In this document: positions 10,583 to 18,889 of the stretch, one piece after another | Position numbering within the stretch: position 1 is the first letter of the stretch | Layout of the letters: each line of letters begins with the position of its first letter | DNA from: Oligoflexia bacterium | Lineage (GTDB): Bacteria; Bdellovibrionota; Bacteriovoracia; Bacteriovoracales; Bacteriovoracaceae | DNA length: 64,000 bases | Reading direction: 5' to 3' | Assembly: GCA_015231955.1 (NCBI GenBank) | Contig: JADGAN010000017.1 | Coordinates: 35,535 to 99,534 of the forward strand | The notes under the pieces: model-generated | The model's input: only the letters and a program-made list of their open reading frames with translations | Databases searched by the model: none | Told to the model about the DNA's origin: nothing | Position numbers and translations under genes: made by a program

Positions 10583-10586
10583 ATTT
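10555..10586 (+). terminator. Strong rho-independent terminator
   Basis: AGACCCCCCG (10555-10564) pairs perfectly with CGGGGGGTCT (10571-10580) around a 6-nt loop, followed by TTATTT. The 10-bp GC-rich stem and U-rich tail are typical. It ends 50 nt before the decarboxylase start, so it either ends an independent RNA or acts as an attenuator for that gene. Confidence 0.9.
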
Positions 10587-10635
10587 GTCTATCTCCATGG
10601 TGTATGGTGGATAAATATTCAAACCAGGATTGCGA

Positions 10636-12036
10636 GTGAACAAGCTAGAACCAACAGCGCATGATTTTAAAAAAATGCTCGATCATGTTTGCAAAAAAAT
10701 AATTTCTCATTACAAAGCAAGGGAACAAGTCAACGAAATAGATAAATCCCAGGAAGGGATGATCTTTTTAGAAAAATATTCAAAAAACAGTAAAATTCCA
10801 GAAAATCCAAGTTCATTTAAAAAAATAATAGATGAATTATTTGCTCAGCAAATACCACTATCACTAGATACTTCCGGATCAGGGTACTTAGCTTATGTCC
10901 CTGGTGGCGGGATTGTTGAATCTGCCATAGCAGAATTGATTACTTGTTATGCCAACAGGTACATTGGTGTGAATTTCACTGCTCCTCTCTTGTTGCAGAT
11001 CGAGACTCAAGTCATAAAATGGTTAATATCCATCGTTGGTTATGATAATAGCGCAAAAGGAATACTTACTTCAGGTGGCTCAATCGCCAATCTCCATGCG
11101 ATGATACTTGCACGTGAAGACAAACTCGGAAATAAAATATCCAAGGGAGTGCTCTATGGAAGTTCTCACACTCATCACTCCATTTGGAAAGGCGCCTTTG
11201 CAGCAGGTTTACAGAGGAAGCATCAAAGAATCATTGAAGTCAATAGTGATGGCAAAATCGATCTTAAAAAATTAAAAGAGCAAATAGAAGTTGATTTGAA
11301 AAAAAAGCTGATCCCCTTTTTTATCGTTGGAAACGCAGGAACAACCAGTTGTGGGAGGATTGATGATTTTTATGAATTAAAAAAAATTTCTAAAGCGTAT
11401 AATTTATGGTTTCATATTGATGCTGCATACGGCGGTTTTTTTTGTTTAACCTCTCAAGGAAAAAAAGCATTAAGTGGCATGCAGCAAGCCGATTCAGTGA
11501 CGCTAGATCCTCATAAGGGCCTTTTTTTACCATACGGAACAGGAGCTCTTCTCGTTAATGATGGAACAAAGCTGGATAAAACATTTTCTCAACACTGTTC
11601 TTATATTCAATGCCAAGACAACGATTTATGGGATTTTTCGAACTGTTCTTTAGAGTTATCAAGGGAAATGAGAGGCATGCGAATATATCTTCCTGTAAAA
11701 AAATACGGGATAAATGCTTTTAGAAAAGCTTTGACCGAAAAAATAAAGCTATCAAAGTATACGTTCAAAAAGTTATCTCAATATAAAATGCTCTCCCTGA
11801 TTCCAAATCCTGAACTAACCATCATCAATTTTAGATACGCTGAAGCCAGTAACCTAAAAAACAAAACTACACTTGAACTTCTTGATTTTATAAACAACAA
11901 GAACAATGTTCATTTATCTGGGGTATATCTCGAAGATGTCTTTTATATTAGGGTGTGTATTCTCTCGTTTAGGACAAGCAAAAAAGATATCGAAGCACTA
12001 CTTGCGGATCTCAGGGCCTTTATGAAAAACAAATAA
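10636..12036 (+). CDS. PLP-dependent group II decarboxylase (aromatic amino acid type)
   Basis: The product, 466 residues, is a fold-type I PLP enzyme of the group II amino-acid decarboxylase family (aromatic-L-amino-acid, tyrosine or glutamate decarboxylase relatives). LTSGGSIANLHAM contacts the cofactor phosphate, HIDAAYGGFF carries the Asp-Ala pair that binds the pyridine, and DPHKGLFLPYGTGALLV contains the Schiff-base lysine. I prefer GTG at 10636 because AGGA (10626-10629) lies 6 nt upstream; a TTG at 10630 has no spacer. It is much richer in AAA, ATA and AAT codons than its neighbours and stands alone, consistent with horizontal acquisition. The substrate cannot be read from sequence. 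Confidence 0.85.
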   Translation: MNKLEPTAHDFKKMLDHVCKKIISHYKAREQVNEIDKSQEGMIFLEKYSKNSKIPENPSSFKKIIDELFAQQIPLSLDTSGSGYLAYVPGGGIVESAIAELITCYANRYIGVNFTAPLLLQIETQVIKWLISIVGYDNSAKGILTSGGSIANLHAMILAREDKLGNKISKGVLYGSSHTHHSIWKGAFAAGLQRKHQRIIEVNSDGKIDLKKLKEQIEVDLKKKLIPFFIVGNAGTTSCGRIDDFYELKKISKAYNLWFHIDAAYGGFFCLTSQGKKALSGMQQADSVTLDPHKGLFLPYGTGALLVNDGTKLDKTFSQHCSYIQCQDNDLWDFSNCSLELSREMRGMRIYLPVKKYGINAFRKALTEKIKLSKYTFKKLSQYKMLSLIPNPELTIINFRYAEASNLKNKTTLELLDFINNKNNVHLSGVYLEDVFYIRVCILSFRTSKKDIEALLADLRAFMKNK

Positions 12037-12037
12037 T

Positions 12038-12319
12038 CTATTTGAGGTTCATGAGGGAAGCAAAGTCTAGTGGCCTGTAGGAGTAGATGACTTGGTTTAG
12101 GGCCGCGAATTGTGCTTTTGTGGTGAGTTTGGAGAGTGAAGTGATTACTTTGTCATCGACGGTATAACCACTTCGCAGTAGGTTTCCAAGCATGGCAGCT
12201 TGAGCACTGCTGTTAATCAGCAGTAGTGTTTGTGGGTAATCTTTAAAGTAAAAGGCAAACACTTTCAGCGCTTCTAACTGCACATCGCTCTTGATATTTT
12301 GAACAAAAGTTGAGCGCAA
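12038..12319 (-). pseudogene. 3' remnant of a truncated gene
   Basis: This 93-codon reading frame looks protein-like (ALKVFAFYFKDYPQTLLLIN, then a helical tail) but has no acceptable start. The only initiator is a TTG lying in the hairpin DNA at 12320, and an in-frame TGA stops the frame 24 nt further upstream. It ends 2 bp from the convergent decarboxylase stop. It is probably the C-terminal fragment of a gene whose 5' part was lost when the neighbouring island formed. The family is not recognised. A genuine very small gene with a TTG start is the alternative. Confidence 0.4.
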
Positions 12320-12706
12320 TCCCGCTTCTTTAGAGGCGGGTCAAGCGAGACGCCCTTCGGCGAGAACCGATGCACGCATCGGAATTACAAGCACAGATGA
12401 TTGTGATAACCAGTCCCAAATATGAGGAATGGTTTTACGAGAAAAACCTCTCGGAAGAGTAAAACTCAAAAGGCGGTGTTCATCGGTATACTGTCACGCT
12501 ATACCAAAACGATAAGAAATTATCGATAAATTTGACCTTTGTAATGAACAAAGTCAAGCAACTTTGACCTGTATGAAATATTGTAAGCTTAAACTAGATT
12601 TAAACGTACCAGTCAAACAACCCAGTAGCGCGCTAAGATGACAGCAGCAGATCACTGGCGATTACAATCTTGGTGATGGCCCTTTAAAGAGGGCCATTTG
12701 CGCTGT
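12320..12706 (+). other. Noncoding hairpin-rich stretch, possible structured RNA
   Basis: I see no gene in these 387 bp. Stem-loops are dense: 12321-12340 (CCCGC..GCGGG), 12351-12362 (CGCC/GGCG), 12367-12382 (CCGATG/CATCGG), 12485-12505 (GGTATA/TATACC), 12510-12525 (CGATAA/TTATCG capped by a GAAA tetraloop) and 12532-12557 (TTGAC.TTTGT/ACAAAGTCAA with one bulge). A final stem at 12676-12697 resembles a terminator in the plus direction. The spacing and the GNRA loop favour an RNA rather than scattered DNA palindromes. No known RNA family is recognised. It may be a free transcript or the decarboxylase 3' UTR. Confidence 0.4.
12676..12704 (+). terminator. Weak intrinsic terminator between convergent units
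   Basis: ATGGCCCT (12676-12683) pairs with AGGGCCAT (12690-12697) across a 6-nt loop. On the plus strand it is followed by TTTGCGCTGTTT; on the minus strand, just after the heptose kinase stop, no T tract follows. It could end a plus-strand RNA and also slow the minus-strand operon. Confidence 0.45.
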
Positions 12707-13675
12707 TTAGTGAGGGAGGAGTTCGGGCCAGGAGACGGTGGCGGTACCGCGTTTACCGACGACGATGCCGGCGGCGGCGTTGGCGATCCAGACGCCATCT
12801 TCTAGGGAAGAGCCGAGGATGAGGGCGAGCGTGAGTACACTGATGGCGGTGTCACCAGCACCAGAGACATCGAAGACCTCTTTGGCCACTGTGGGGATAA
12901 TGGAGAAGTGGCCGCATGTGCGATCAAATATCGCCATGCCATCGGCACCAAGAGTGATTACCACTTTTTCGATGTTGAGTTTTTCTGAGATGATTTCGGC
13001 CATAGTTTGCAGCTGGCGCTCTTGCTTGTATCCGAGAGCGGCCATGATGAGATGGGCCTCGTCGAAGTTGGGTTTAATCAAGGTGGCACCTCGATAAAAA
13101 TGGGGAGGGGTGTGCCTTGAAGGGTCGACGGTGATGATCTTTTTAGATGCAGTGGCCACGGTGATTAAGGTTTGTGCCAGTTTTTCGGTAACCAGCCCTT
13201 TGCCGTAATCTTCTAGAATAACACCGGCGTGGTTTTGAGCAAAGTTCTGAGCGCGTCGGCAAAGCTCCTCTTCAATGGAGGGGGAGAGCGCCTCTTTGCT
13301 TTCGTAGTCGATACGGCAAATTTGTTGCGTCTTTGTTGTTACTCGCTCCTTGAGTGTGGTCAAGCGAGATTTGTCGACGACGATGCCATCGAGAGTGAGT
13401 CCGCGCTCTTTGATAATGGAGGCGAAAAGGTCGCCACTGCGATCGTTACCGACGACGGTAAGTAGGGTGGAGGCGGCCCCTAGTTCACGGAGGTTGTCAT
13501 TGACATTGGCGGCAAGGCCGAGCTTGTGCCACTCTTTGTGAACCTCAACGATGGCAACTGGTGCTTCCGGAGAGATACGAGAAACATTTCCATAGGTGTA
13601 TTTATCGAGGCCGGAATCGCCTACAACAAGGATGGGAGAGGAGAGCTGCTTTACCATTTCTTCACTGATCATCAT
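12707..13675 (-). CDS. D-beta-D-heptose 7-phosphate kinase domain protein (PfkB family)
   Basis: This 322-residue ribokinase-fold sugar kinase corresponds to the kinase half of HldE/RfaE, which phosphorylates heptose 7-phosphate on the way to ADP-heptose for LPS inner core. The N-terminal segment VVGDSGLDKYTYGNVSRISP matches the family's substrate loop, GLAANVNDNLRELGA follows, and the PfkB signature DVSGAGDTAISVL carries the catalytic Asp. The adenylyltransferase half of bifunctional HldE is absent, as in HldA-type organisms. Two adjacent ATGs (13675 and 13672) overlap the upstream GT9 stop. Its neighbour, a heptosyltransferase-like gene, supports the role. Confidence 0.88.
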   Translation of the reverse strand: MMISEEMVKQLSSPILVVGDSGLDKYTYGNVSRISPEAPVAIVEVHKEWHKLGLAANVNDNLRELGAASTLLTVVGNDRSGDLFASIIKERGLTLDGIVVDKSRLTTLKERVTTKTQQICRIDYESKEALSPSIEEELCRRAQNFAQNHAGVILEDYGKGLVTEKLAQTLITVATASKKIITVDPSRHTPPHFYRGATLIKPNFDEAHLIMAALGYKQERQLQTMAEIISEKLNIEKVVITLGADGMAIFDRTCGHFSIIPTVAKEVFDVSGAGDTAISVLTLALILGSSLEDGVWIANAAAGIVVGKRGTATVSWPELLPH

Positions 13676-14931
13676 AATAAGGGTGCATCCTTAGGTGCTG
13701 CTATGGCCGTTGTTGTTGTTGTTGCTGTTGCTGTTGGTGCTAGTGTTGGTTCTGAGTGTAACATTTTGAGGACTTCTAGTCCTACTGTTTCGACTCTGAT
13801 TTTTTCCATGCAAGGATAATTTTCACACTTGTTATGAATGCAGTGAAAACGCACCGGACACTTGATGGTAGGAACAATCACTTTGTGACGGGCCCGCTGG
13901 CCTTTGGGAAGTTTTTTAAAGAAGGGCCCCCAGCGACGAGGTGATTGTACTTGGATCGGGGAGTAGATCGCTACGAGGTCGATACCAAGAGCATTGGCCA
14001 GATGAGAGGTGCCGGTACTGGGGCCAATAAAGAGCTTGGCCTTGGAGATGACACCAAGATAGGAGCGCAGTCCGATCTTTTCTCCATCGAGAAAAAAGAC
14101 TTTTCCCAGGAGTGGAGTGTAGTGGGGATCGATGTGAGCGACAATGGCCTCAATATATTTTTGATCGTTTTGGGTATAAGAAAAGATATAATGAATGGCA
14201 GAGTTGCTTTCGCTTAATTTTTCATCGAGAAAATCAATAAGTCGCAAATAAAAGTGTGAAGGCCAATTAAGAGTGTGACCTTTCATTCCTGGGTGAATAA
14301 TAATGTAATTATCATTCCACTGAAAGTGGTGGTTTAAAAATTCAACGGTATTAAGGGCGGTGGTGGCAGGCCTATGGTGATTGCAGTTTTGTACGAGGGC
14401 CTTTGCTTTATCAATGGATGCTAGGATCTCTTGGTGTTTGAGTGAGAGCGGCCAAAAAATCTTTTCGTGGAGATGCTCAATGATCTCGCCTGTCTTGATA
14501 CCAAGAAGATCGAGAAGTTTGATATTATACAGTGATTCGTGCATCTCTACACGAGAGCGATGTTGGTGCAATCGGTGCTTATGTTTTAAGAGCAGCTGTC
14601 CTTTGAGACTATTGTGGTGTCCACCCACAAAGGGGATGTGTGCGAGTCGTGCTGCCAGCGAGGGCAGGTGCTTGCCTCCGACATAGAGGTAGTGGTCAAT
14701 CTCTAATCTTCTAAACTCATTGATGAAGTATTGGAGTGTTTTTAAAAAAGGGAGCTTGGGATAGGTGATCACTCCGTCGACAAAGTGGTGGCCATCAAAG
14801 AGAGGAGCGGTCGTTGGTGAAATCAGGTAGTAAACTTTGGCATCTGGGTAGTGCTCTTTAATAATTTGTGCCAATGGTATCGTGAGGACGGTATCCCCAA
14901 TGGCGTCGCTGCGATTAACGACAATCTTCAT
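13672..14931 (-). CDS. Glycosyltransferase family 9, heptosyltransferase-like
   Basis: This is a 419-residue GT9 protein. The N-terminus VNRSDAIGDTVLTIPLAQII is the family's acceptor-side motif, and IHPGMKGHTLNWPSHFY plus FIGPSTGTSHLANALG mark the nucleotide-sugar half. Family members transfer ADP-heptose to Kdo or heptose of the LPS core on the cytosolic face of the inner membrane. The cysteines in CPVRFHCIHNKCENYPCM near the C-terminus occur in many GT9 enzymes. The final 25 residues are a Thr/Ala-rich tail (TATATTTTTAIAAP) encoded by trinucleotide repeats and unlike the fold. The stop overlaps the kinase ATG, so the two are co-translated. Confidence 0.9.
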   Translation of the reverse strand: MKIVVNRSDAIGDTVLTIPLAQIIKEHYPDAKVYYLISPTTAPLFDGHHFVDGVITYPKLPFLKTLQYFINEFRRLEIDHYLYVGGKHLPSLAARLAHIPFVGGHHNSLKGQLLLKHKHRLHQHRSRVEMHESLYNIKLLDLLGIKTGEIIEHLHEKIFWPLSLKHQEILASIDKAKALVQNCNHHRPATTALNTVEFLNHHFQWNDNYIIIHPGMKGHTLNWPSHFYLRLIDFLDEKLSESNSAIHYIFSYTQNDQKYIEAIVAHIDPHYTPLLGKVFFLDGEKIGLRSYLGVISKAKLFIGPSTGTSHLANALGIDLVAIYSPIQVQSPRRWGPFFKKLPKGQRARHKVIVPTIKCPVRFHCIHNKCENYPCMEKIRVETVGLEVLKMLHSEPTLAPTATATTTTTAIAAPKDAPLL

Positions 14932-15681
14932 TTACTTTCGTCCTTGAACGATGGTGATGATTTTTTCTACAACGCCATCGATCTCTAGGTCGGAGGTGTC
15001 CACTAAAATCGCATCGGGCGCCTGTGCAAGAGGGGCCTCACTGCGAGAGGAGTCAGCGTGATCACGCTTTTTGATGTCTAAGAGTAACTCCTCATAGCTG
15101 ACAGATCTCTCTCCTCCTTGTTTTAATTCTTCGAGACGCCGTTTTGCCCGCACTTCGAGGGAGGCGGTTAAAAAGATTTTGCAAAAGGCGTGGGGAAAAA
15201 CCACAGTGCCGATGTCTCGTCCCTCCATCACACAGTAACGATCGTCCGCAAGTTCTCGCTGAAATTCGAGGAGGAATTTTCTGACAAAGGGAAGGCGTGA
15301 CACCTTCGAGGCGAGCGCAGAGATTTCATGGTTGCGAATGAGTTTGCTAAGGTTCTCACCATTCACTTCGATCAAAGTGTCGCTGGAGACGCCATATCTT
15401 ATAGAGAGCAGTGAAGGTGTCGTGAGTATTTGCTGTGCTCGCTCTTCTAGGTGAACCTCTTGAAAGTGACCACTGCTAGTGATCTCTGTATCCTTGCTGA
15501 TGATCTTTTGCTGGTGAAGGGTGTAGGCGATGGCCCGAAACATGGCGCCAGTGTCGACATAGAGAAAGTTGAGCTTTTGAGCTACAAGCTTGGCAACGGT
15601 AGATTTACCACTGCCACCAGGACCATCAATCGCAACAACTTTCTGCTTTGCTGGTATATTCGTATCTGTCTTTTGGTTCAT
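14932..15681 (-). CDS. cmk: Cytidylate kinase
   Basis: The enzyme phosphorylates CMP and dCMP. The P-loop AIDGPGGSGKSTVAK lies near the N-terminus, VDTGAMFRAIAYTL binds the nucleoside, and YCVMEGRDIGTVVFPHA and RAKRRLEEL carry the lid and substrate residues. I start at ATG 15681 because GGAGTAGGA lies directly upstream. The longer frame from 15786 adds 35 residues without homology or a ribosome-binding site. The result (249 residues) is slightly longer than the usual 220-230. It abuts the GT9 gene with no gap. Confidence 0.94.
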   Translation of the reverse strand: MNQKTDTNIPAKQKVVAIDGPGGSGKSTVAKLVAQKLNFLYVDTGAMFRAIAYTLHQQKIISKDTEITSSGHFQEVHLEERAQQILTTPSLLSIRYGVSSDTLIEVNGENLSKLIRNHEISALASKVSRLPFVRKFLLEFQRELADDRYCVMEGRDIGTVVFPHAFCKIFLTASLEVRAKRRLEELKQGGERSVSYEELLLDIKKRDHADSSRSEAPLAQAPDAILVDTSDLEIDGVVEKIITIVQGRK

Positions 15682-15825
15682 TCCTACTCCAAGAGGTTCC
15701 ATAGAGGTTAGATAAAAGCAGATGAGAGTGGAATAGGCAAGCACGAAGAGCTGCAAGCGTGGGTGTGCTGGTTTTTTTGCCGCCAAGTGCTAGATTTCAC
15801 TCTACTCAAGTGTTATTGCCTGAAC

Positions 15826-16710
15826 TTAAAGGAGTTGTAGGGAGAAGCTTTTGTAGACGGTTTGCACTTTTTGTAGGTAGGCGTTGTTGGTACCAACCGG
15901 GATATTTTGATGTAAACGGGTTTTGACCCAGTTAGGCCCCATGTTGTAGGCGATGGTAGCAAGTGTAGGACATTCGAAGGTTTCTAGGAGGTACTTGAGG
16001 TAAATAATCCCAAGCTCTATGTTGACACTGGTGTTGTTACTAAGGTCAAAATTGTGATTTTTTTGCTGGTGTATGCGTTCGAGCAGGCCGCTGCTTGCAA
16101 GTTGCATTCTTCTCTGTACCGAGGAGTCGCGGATAAGATCGCGGCGGTAAGGGGTGGAGTAGTATTGAAATTGCTTTTTCTGTTTCTGTGTCCTCTCTCC
16201 CTTGATTTTTTGGGACGCTAGCCCTTGTTTGGCCTGGGCCAGAAGGAAACTTCCCGTGGAAGGCATAATCTGCATTGGACCTAGGGCGCCCATAGGACTG
16301 ACGGCCTTTAGGCGGTATTGGCTCTCTACCCACATGATAGAGAGAACCCAGATGGGGTCAATTTGGTGTTTGGCAGAGAGAGAGAGCGCTTCTGGAAGGA
16401 TCTTTTGAAAATTCTTGCGCATTTTGGAGGGAACGACACTTAGGGTCTGGACGCCAAGCTGTTCCCGTGAAAGCTTGCTTAAGTCCCAAAAGCTGATTTC
16501 ACCGAGAAGGGGGCCAAGGGAAGGGCCTTTGCTTAGTTCCATGGTGTAGTACTTTTGTTCCCAGGAGGGAGAAAAGTTCGAAGTGTTGGCGCTGATGGTG
16601 TTTGTAGGAACCAGAATGAGTTCGGCGAGGAGGAGAGAGCATAAGGAGACAAACACAAGCGAGAGGAAGCGGAGGCGTGTTTGCTCTTGGGGGGGATTCT
16701 TAAGGTTCAT
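15826..16710 (-). CDS. Exported lytic transglycosylase (SLT/GEWL fold)
   Basis: A 294-residue protein with a signal segment at about 14-40. The SLT domain begins near residue 100: IDPIWVLSIMWVESQYRL contains the catalytic Glu, and SPMGALGPMQIMP and TLATIAYNMGPNWV are the remaining family motifs. Such enzymes cleave the MurNAc-GlcNAc bond of peptidoglycan in the periplasm, yielding anhydromuropeptides. I prefer the ATG at 16710, preceded by AAGGAG and a 7-nt gap; the ORF also extends to 16731. It is first in the minus-strand run toward cmk. Confidence 0.92.
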   Translation of the reverse strand: MNLKNPPQEQTRLRFLSLVFVSLCSLLLAELILVPTNTISANTSNFSPSWEQKYYTMELSKGPSLGPLLGEISFWDLSKLSREQLGVQTLSVVPSKMRKNFQKILPEALSLSAKHQIDPIWVLSIMWVESQYRLKAVSPMGALGPMQIMPSTGSFLLAQAKQGLASQKIKGERTQKQKKQFQYYSTPYRRDLIRDSSVQRRMQLASSGLLERIHQQKNHNFDLSNNTSVNIELGIIYLKYLLETFECPTLATIAYNMGPNWVKTRLHQNIPVGTNNAYLQKVQTVYKSFSLQLL

Positions 16711-17076
16711 TAGGTATTCTCCTTGTTGCACAAAGCACTAGACATTGCGCAGTAATATCTTTTTGCCAATAGGCGCTTTAATCCTATTTGGAGAGTTTTG
16801 TAAATAGTGTATGCGTTAAAAGCACCCTGCTTGATCAATTTTTCACGTTCGGAAGAAAAAAATAGCATTTAAGAGGAGATTTTTTTTGGGGGGATAAAAG
16901 TTGATGCTGTTACTTGGTGAGCCTAACAAATCATTTCATTTTGTTTGAAAAGCTTTTCATGAAATTTGCTTGCTGATAGAGTCTGGGATAGTGTTTCGTT
17001 CAAAGATACTAAAGATACTAAAGATACTAAAGATTCTAAAGATGTAGGCCCATGAATGACAACAAGGAGGTTCTTC
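16711..17076. other. Divergent intergenic region (366 bp), no gene
   Basis: This gap separates the divergently read lytic transglycosylase and thioredoxin-like genes and should hold promoters for both. It contains a perfect 12-bp palindrome GAAAAGCTTTTC (16947-16958) flanked by ATTTCAT and ATGAAAT, a possible operator, and the 9-bp tandem repeats described separately. TTGCTT(N17)TAGTGT (about 16967-16995) is a weak promoter candidate for the plus-strand operon. I found no ORF worth listing. Confidence 0.5.
17002..17043 (+). repeat. 9-bp tandem repeat upstream of the thioredoxin operon
   Basis: Three perfect copies of AAAGATACT (17002-17028) are followed by a one-base variant AAAGATTCT (17029-17037) and a partial copy. 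The array ends about 20 nt before the Shine-Dalgarno of the first gene, so it lies in the 5' untranslated region or between promoter and gene, where copy number could alter expression. Confidence 0.85.
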
Positions 17077-17604
17077 GTGAAAGGTTTATTGTTATCTATT
17101 TTGCTTCTCACAGCGGCCGGTACTACTTCTGCTGCAGTAAACACAGCAACACTTCCCTGTATTAAGGCAACTAATATTAGCGCGCCCAGCGCAGAGGGAG
17201 TAGGTAGCTTTGATTGTGTTCAAAAGAGTGAAGAGGGAAAAGAGTACACCATGGTTTTCTTCTCACAAGTTTATTGTGGAGCTTGTAAATATTTAGTCGC
17301 TAAGATGCCAGAAATTTCAGATCGTTTAAGTGCTAATACTACAGTGCGAGTAGTAGTGCTTGATCGCTATTCCGAGGTCACTCAAACGTATGCTAACCAA
17401 GAGGCACTCAAGCAAGTTTTTGTAGCAAACGATAAGAGTGGTACTGTAAGCTTTGGTCGTGAATTTGGTGTTCGCTATACTCCTTCACTTATTTTGTTTG
17501 CTAAAAATGGGGAAGAACTTTATCGTGCTCCTTTGCGAACTGAGCGCCGTGGAGCAAATGATGAAGATATTAATCGTGTAGCTGAGATAACACACAATCA
17601 GTGA
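17077..17604 (+). CDS. Periplasmic thioredoxin-fold protein
   Basis: A 176-residue protein with a Sec signal (MKGLLLSILLLTAAGTTSAA). The thioredoxin-like domain contains FFSQVYCGACKYLVAKMP, a CxxC redox pair, and the cis-Pro segment VRYTPSLILF. Two further cysteines (LPCIK, FDCVQ) lie before the fold. I chose GTG at 17077 because AAGGAGG is 6 nt upstream; an ATG at 17056 lacks a ribosome-binding site. It opens an operon whose next genes resemble DUF4266 and DUF3570 families, a grouping I know from other Proteobacteria, often with periplasmic redox or flavin-transfer genes. Confidence 0.82.
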   Translation: MKGLLLSILLLTAAGTTSAAVNTATLPCIKATNISAPSAEGVGSFDCVQKSEEGKEYTMVFFSQVYCGACKYLVAKMPEISDRLSANTTVRVVVLDRYSEVTQTYANQEALKQVFVANDKSGTVSFGREFGVRYTPSLILFAKNGEELYRAPLRTERRGANDEDINRVAEITHNQ

Positions 17605-17909
17605 CGCCAGTGACGCCATCGATGCGAGTAATTATAAAGATGATTAGGGTCGCTAGAATGAGTTTTGCCACAAAATTATTAGGGGAAAGAGACGTAACGA
17701 ATGTTTATCGTCTTGGGATAGGGATGCTTGTGGTGATTTTGCTAATCCTGGGGGGCTGTTCACAACTGCAAAGGGTGGACAGAGGATTGCTAAATCATAA
17801 AGCGATGAATTTGAGGCAAGACTTAACTAGCGATCCCACATCTGAATTTACTTCGCTTGGGAACTCCAATCTTAATAGTGGGGAAGGTTGCACTACATGC
17901 GCAAAATAA
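17601..17909 (+). CDS. DUF4266-like small lipoprotein
   Basis: A small protein with hydrophobic segment IGMLVVILLILGGC. The Cys is the likely lipidation site, followed by SQLQRVDRGLLNHKAMNLRQ and a C-terminal CTTCAK. The pattern 'GC..V..(E/D)RG.L....M' and the terminal Cys cluster match what I recall of DUF4266. Its start is uncertain: GTG at 17601 overlaps the previous stop (GTGA), ATG at 17622 and later ATGs are alternatives, and the longer n-region is unusual for a lipoprotein. It overlaps the DUF3570-like gene by 13 nt. Function is unknown; the family always sits beside DUF3570 in cases I know. Confidence 0.65.
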   Translation: MTPVTPSMRVIIKMIRVARMSFATKLLGERDVTNVYRLGIGMLVVILLILGGCSQLQRVDRGLLNHKAMNLRQDLTSDPTSEFTSLGNSNLNSGEGCTTCAK

Positions 17910-18889
17910 TTTTGTTATTTACCCTTGGATGTGCCTTGGGGCTTGCGCTTGCAAGAAGTGATAAGGCCTTGGCCAATCAAAATCAAATCATTTACGAGTA
18001 TGGGCAAGAGAGTAGTCGTACACTTGCAGGAAAGCGTAATGAGTGGAAGAGCAGTCTTACCATTGCAGGAGAGGAAATCCTCAAAGGAGTAAGTAGTAGT
18101 GGTACTTTAAGTGTGCTACACCCCGATGTAAGTGATGGTGGTGACCGCAAAAAACGGGAGGAGCTTTGGGGAGATTTATCGGCCACTTATGGCACCAATC
18201 GCTATGCGGTTACACTGGGAGGCAAAAGTAATTTAAGTAAGAGTGATTATCCCTCACAAGAACTGCGTAATTCTTATATGTGGTCTTTTCACGAGAAGAC
18301 GACAATTGTAAATTTAGGCCAAAGTTATCGCATTCGCAAACGCCCACCTACTCTATTTTCCACTAAAGAGACTCCGCCCAGAAGAATGTATCGACCTGAG
18401 AGGGTTGCTAGTTATACTTTGTATGGAGATATAGAGCAGGTGTTGGGAAGACAATGGAAGGGGCTTTTCTCTAGTGCCTATACTTTTAAGACGAAAGAGC
18501 AAACAGCGGTAGCTTCGGTGGGAGGTAGGGTGGCCTACGCAGCGATGGAGACAGTGTTTGCTAAACTAGGGTATCGCTATGGTTTTGAAGATAGTCGGGT
18601 ATTGGTTTTAAATGATCGTGGCCGTTTTGGTAATCACAGCTTTGAGAGTGAGGTGACATGGGAGCCGACATACGATCTCTTGCTATCTTTTTCCTATGAT
18701 TTAATTATTGAAAATGAAGAGGATGCGCGAACAGGAAGTTATACTCGCGTGGCCTTTGATCAATATGGAGCTGGTCTTCACTACACTTGGAATGAAAAGT
18801 TATCCACGCTGCTTCGGGCATCGTATGTTGAAACCAATCGCAAGGAGAGTGGAGTTAGTGTTTTATTAGGAGCAGAGTGGAATTTATGA
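17897..18889 (+). CDS. DUF3570-like outer-membrane barrel protein
   Basis: A protein of 330 residues with a signal (MRKIILLFTLGCALGLALA) and then alternating hydrophobic and aromatic strands with Tyr/Asp turns throughout (YGDIEQVLGRQWKGLFSSAY, TVFAKLGYRYGFEDSR). It ends in the outer-membrane-type terminal strand LLGAEWNL. This is consistent with a beta-barrel of the DUF3570 kind. The ATG at 17897 is preceded by GGGGAAGG. Its stop overlaps the next ATG (ATGA). The partner lipoproteins suggest a small envelope complex; the substrate is unknown. Confidence 0.72.
   Translation: MRKIILLFTLGCALGLALARSDKALANQNQIIYEYGQESSRTLAGKRNEWKSSLTIAGEEILKGVSSSGTLSVLHPDVSDGGDRKKREELWGDLSATYGTNRYAVTLGGKSNLSKSDYPSQELRNSYMWSFHEKTTIVNLGQSYRIRKRPPTLFSTKETPPRRMYRPERVASYTLYGDIEQVLGRQWKGLFSSAYTFKTKEQTAVASVGGRVAYAAMETVFAKLGYRYGFEDSRVLVLNDRGRFGNHSFESEVTWEPTYDLLLSFSYDLIIENEEDARTGSYTRVAFDQYGAGLHYTWNEKLSTLLRASYVETNRKESGVSVLLGAEWNL

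Noticed and set aside
12310..12350. Right end of an IS200/IS605 element (CCCGCTTCTTTAGAGGCGGG hairpin then TCAAG)
   Set aside because: The hairpin resembles such ends, but there is no tnpA or tnpB remnant on the expected side and no matching left end in the window.
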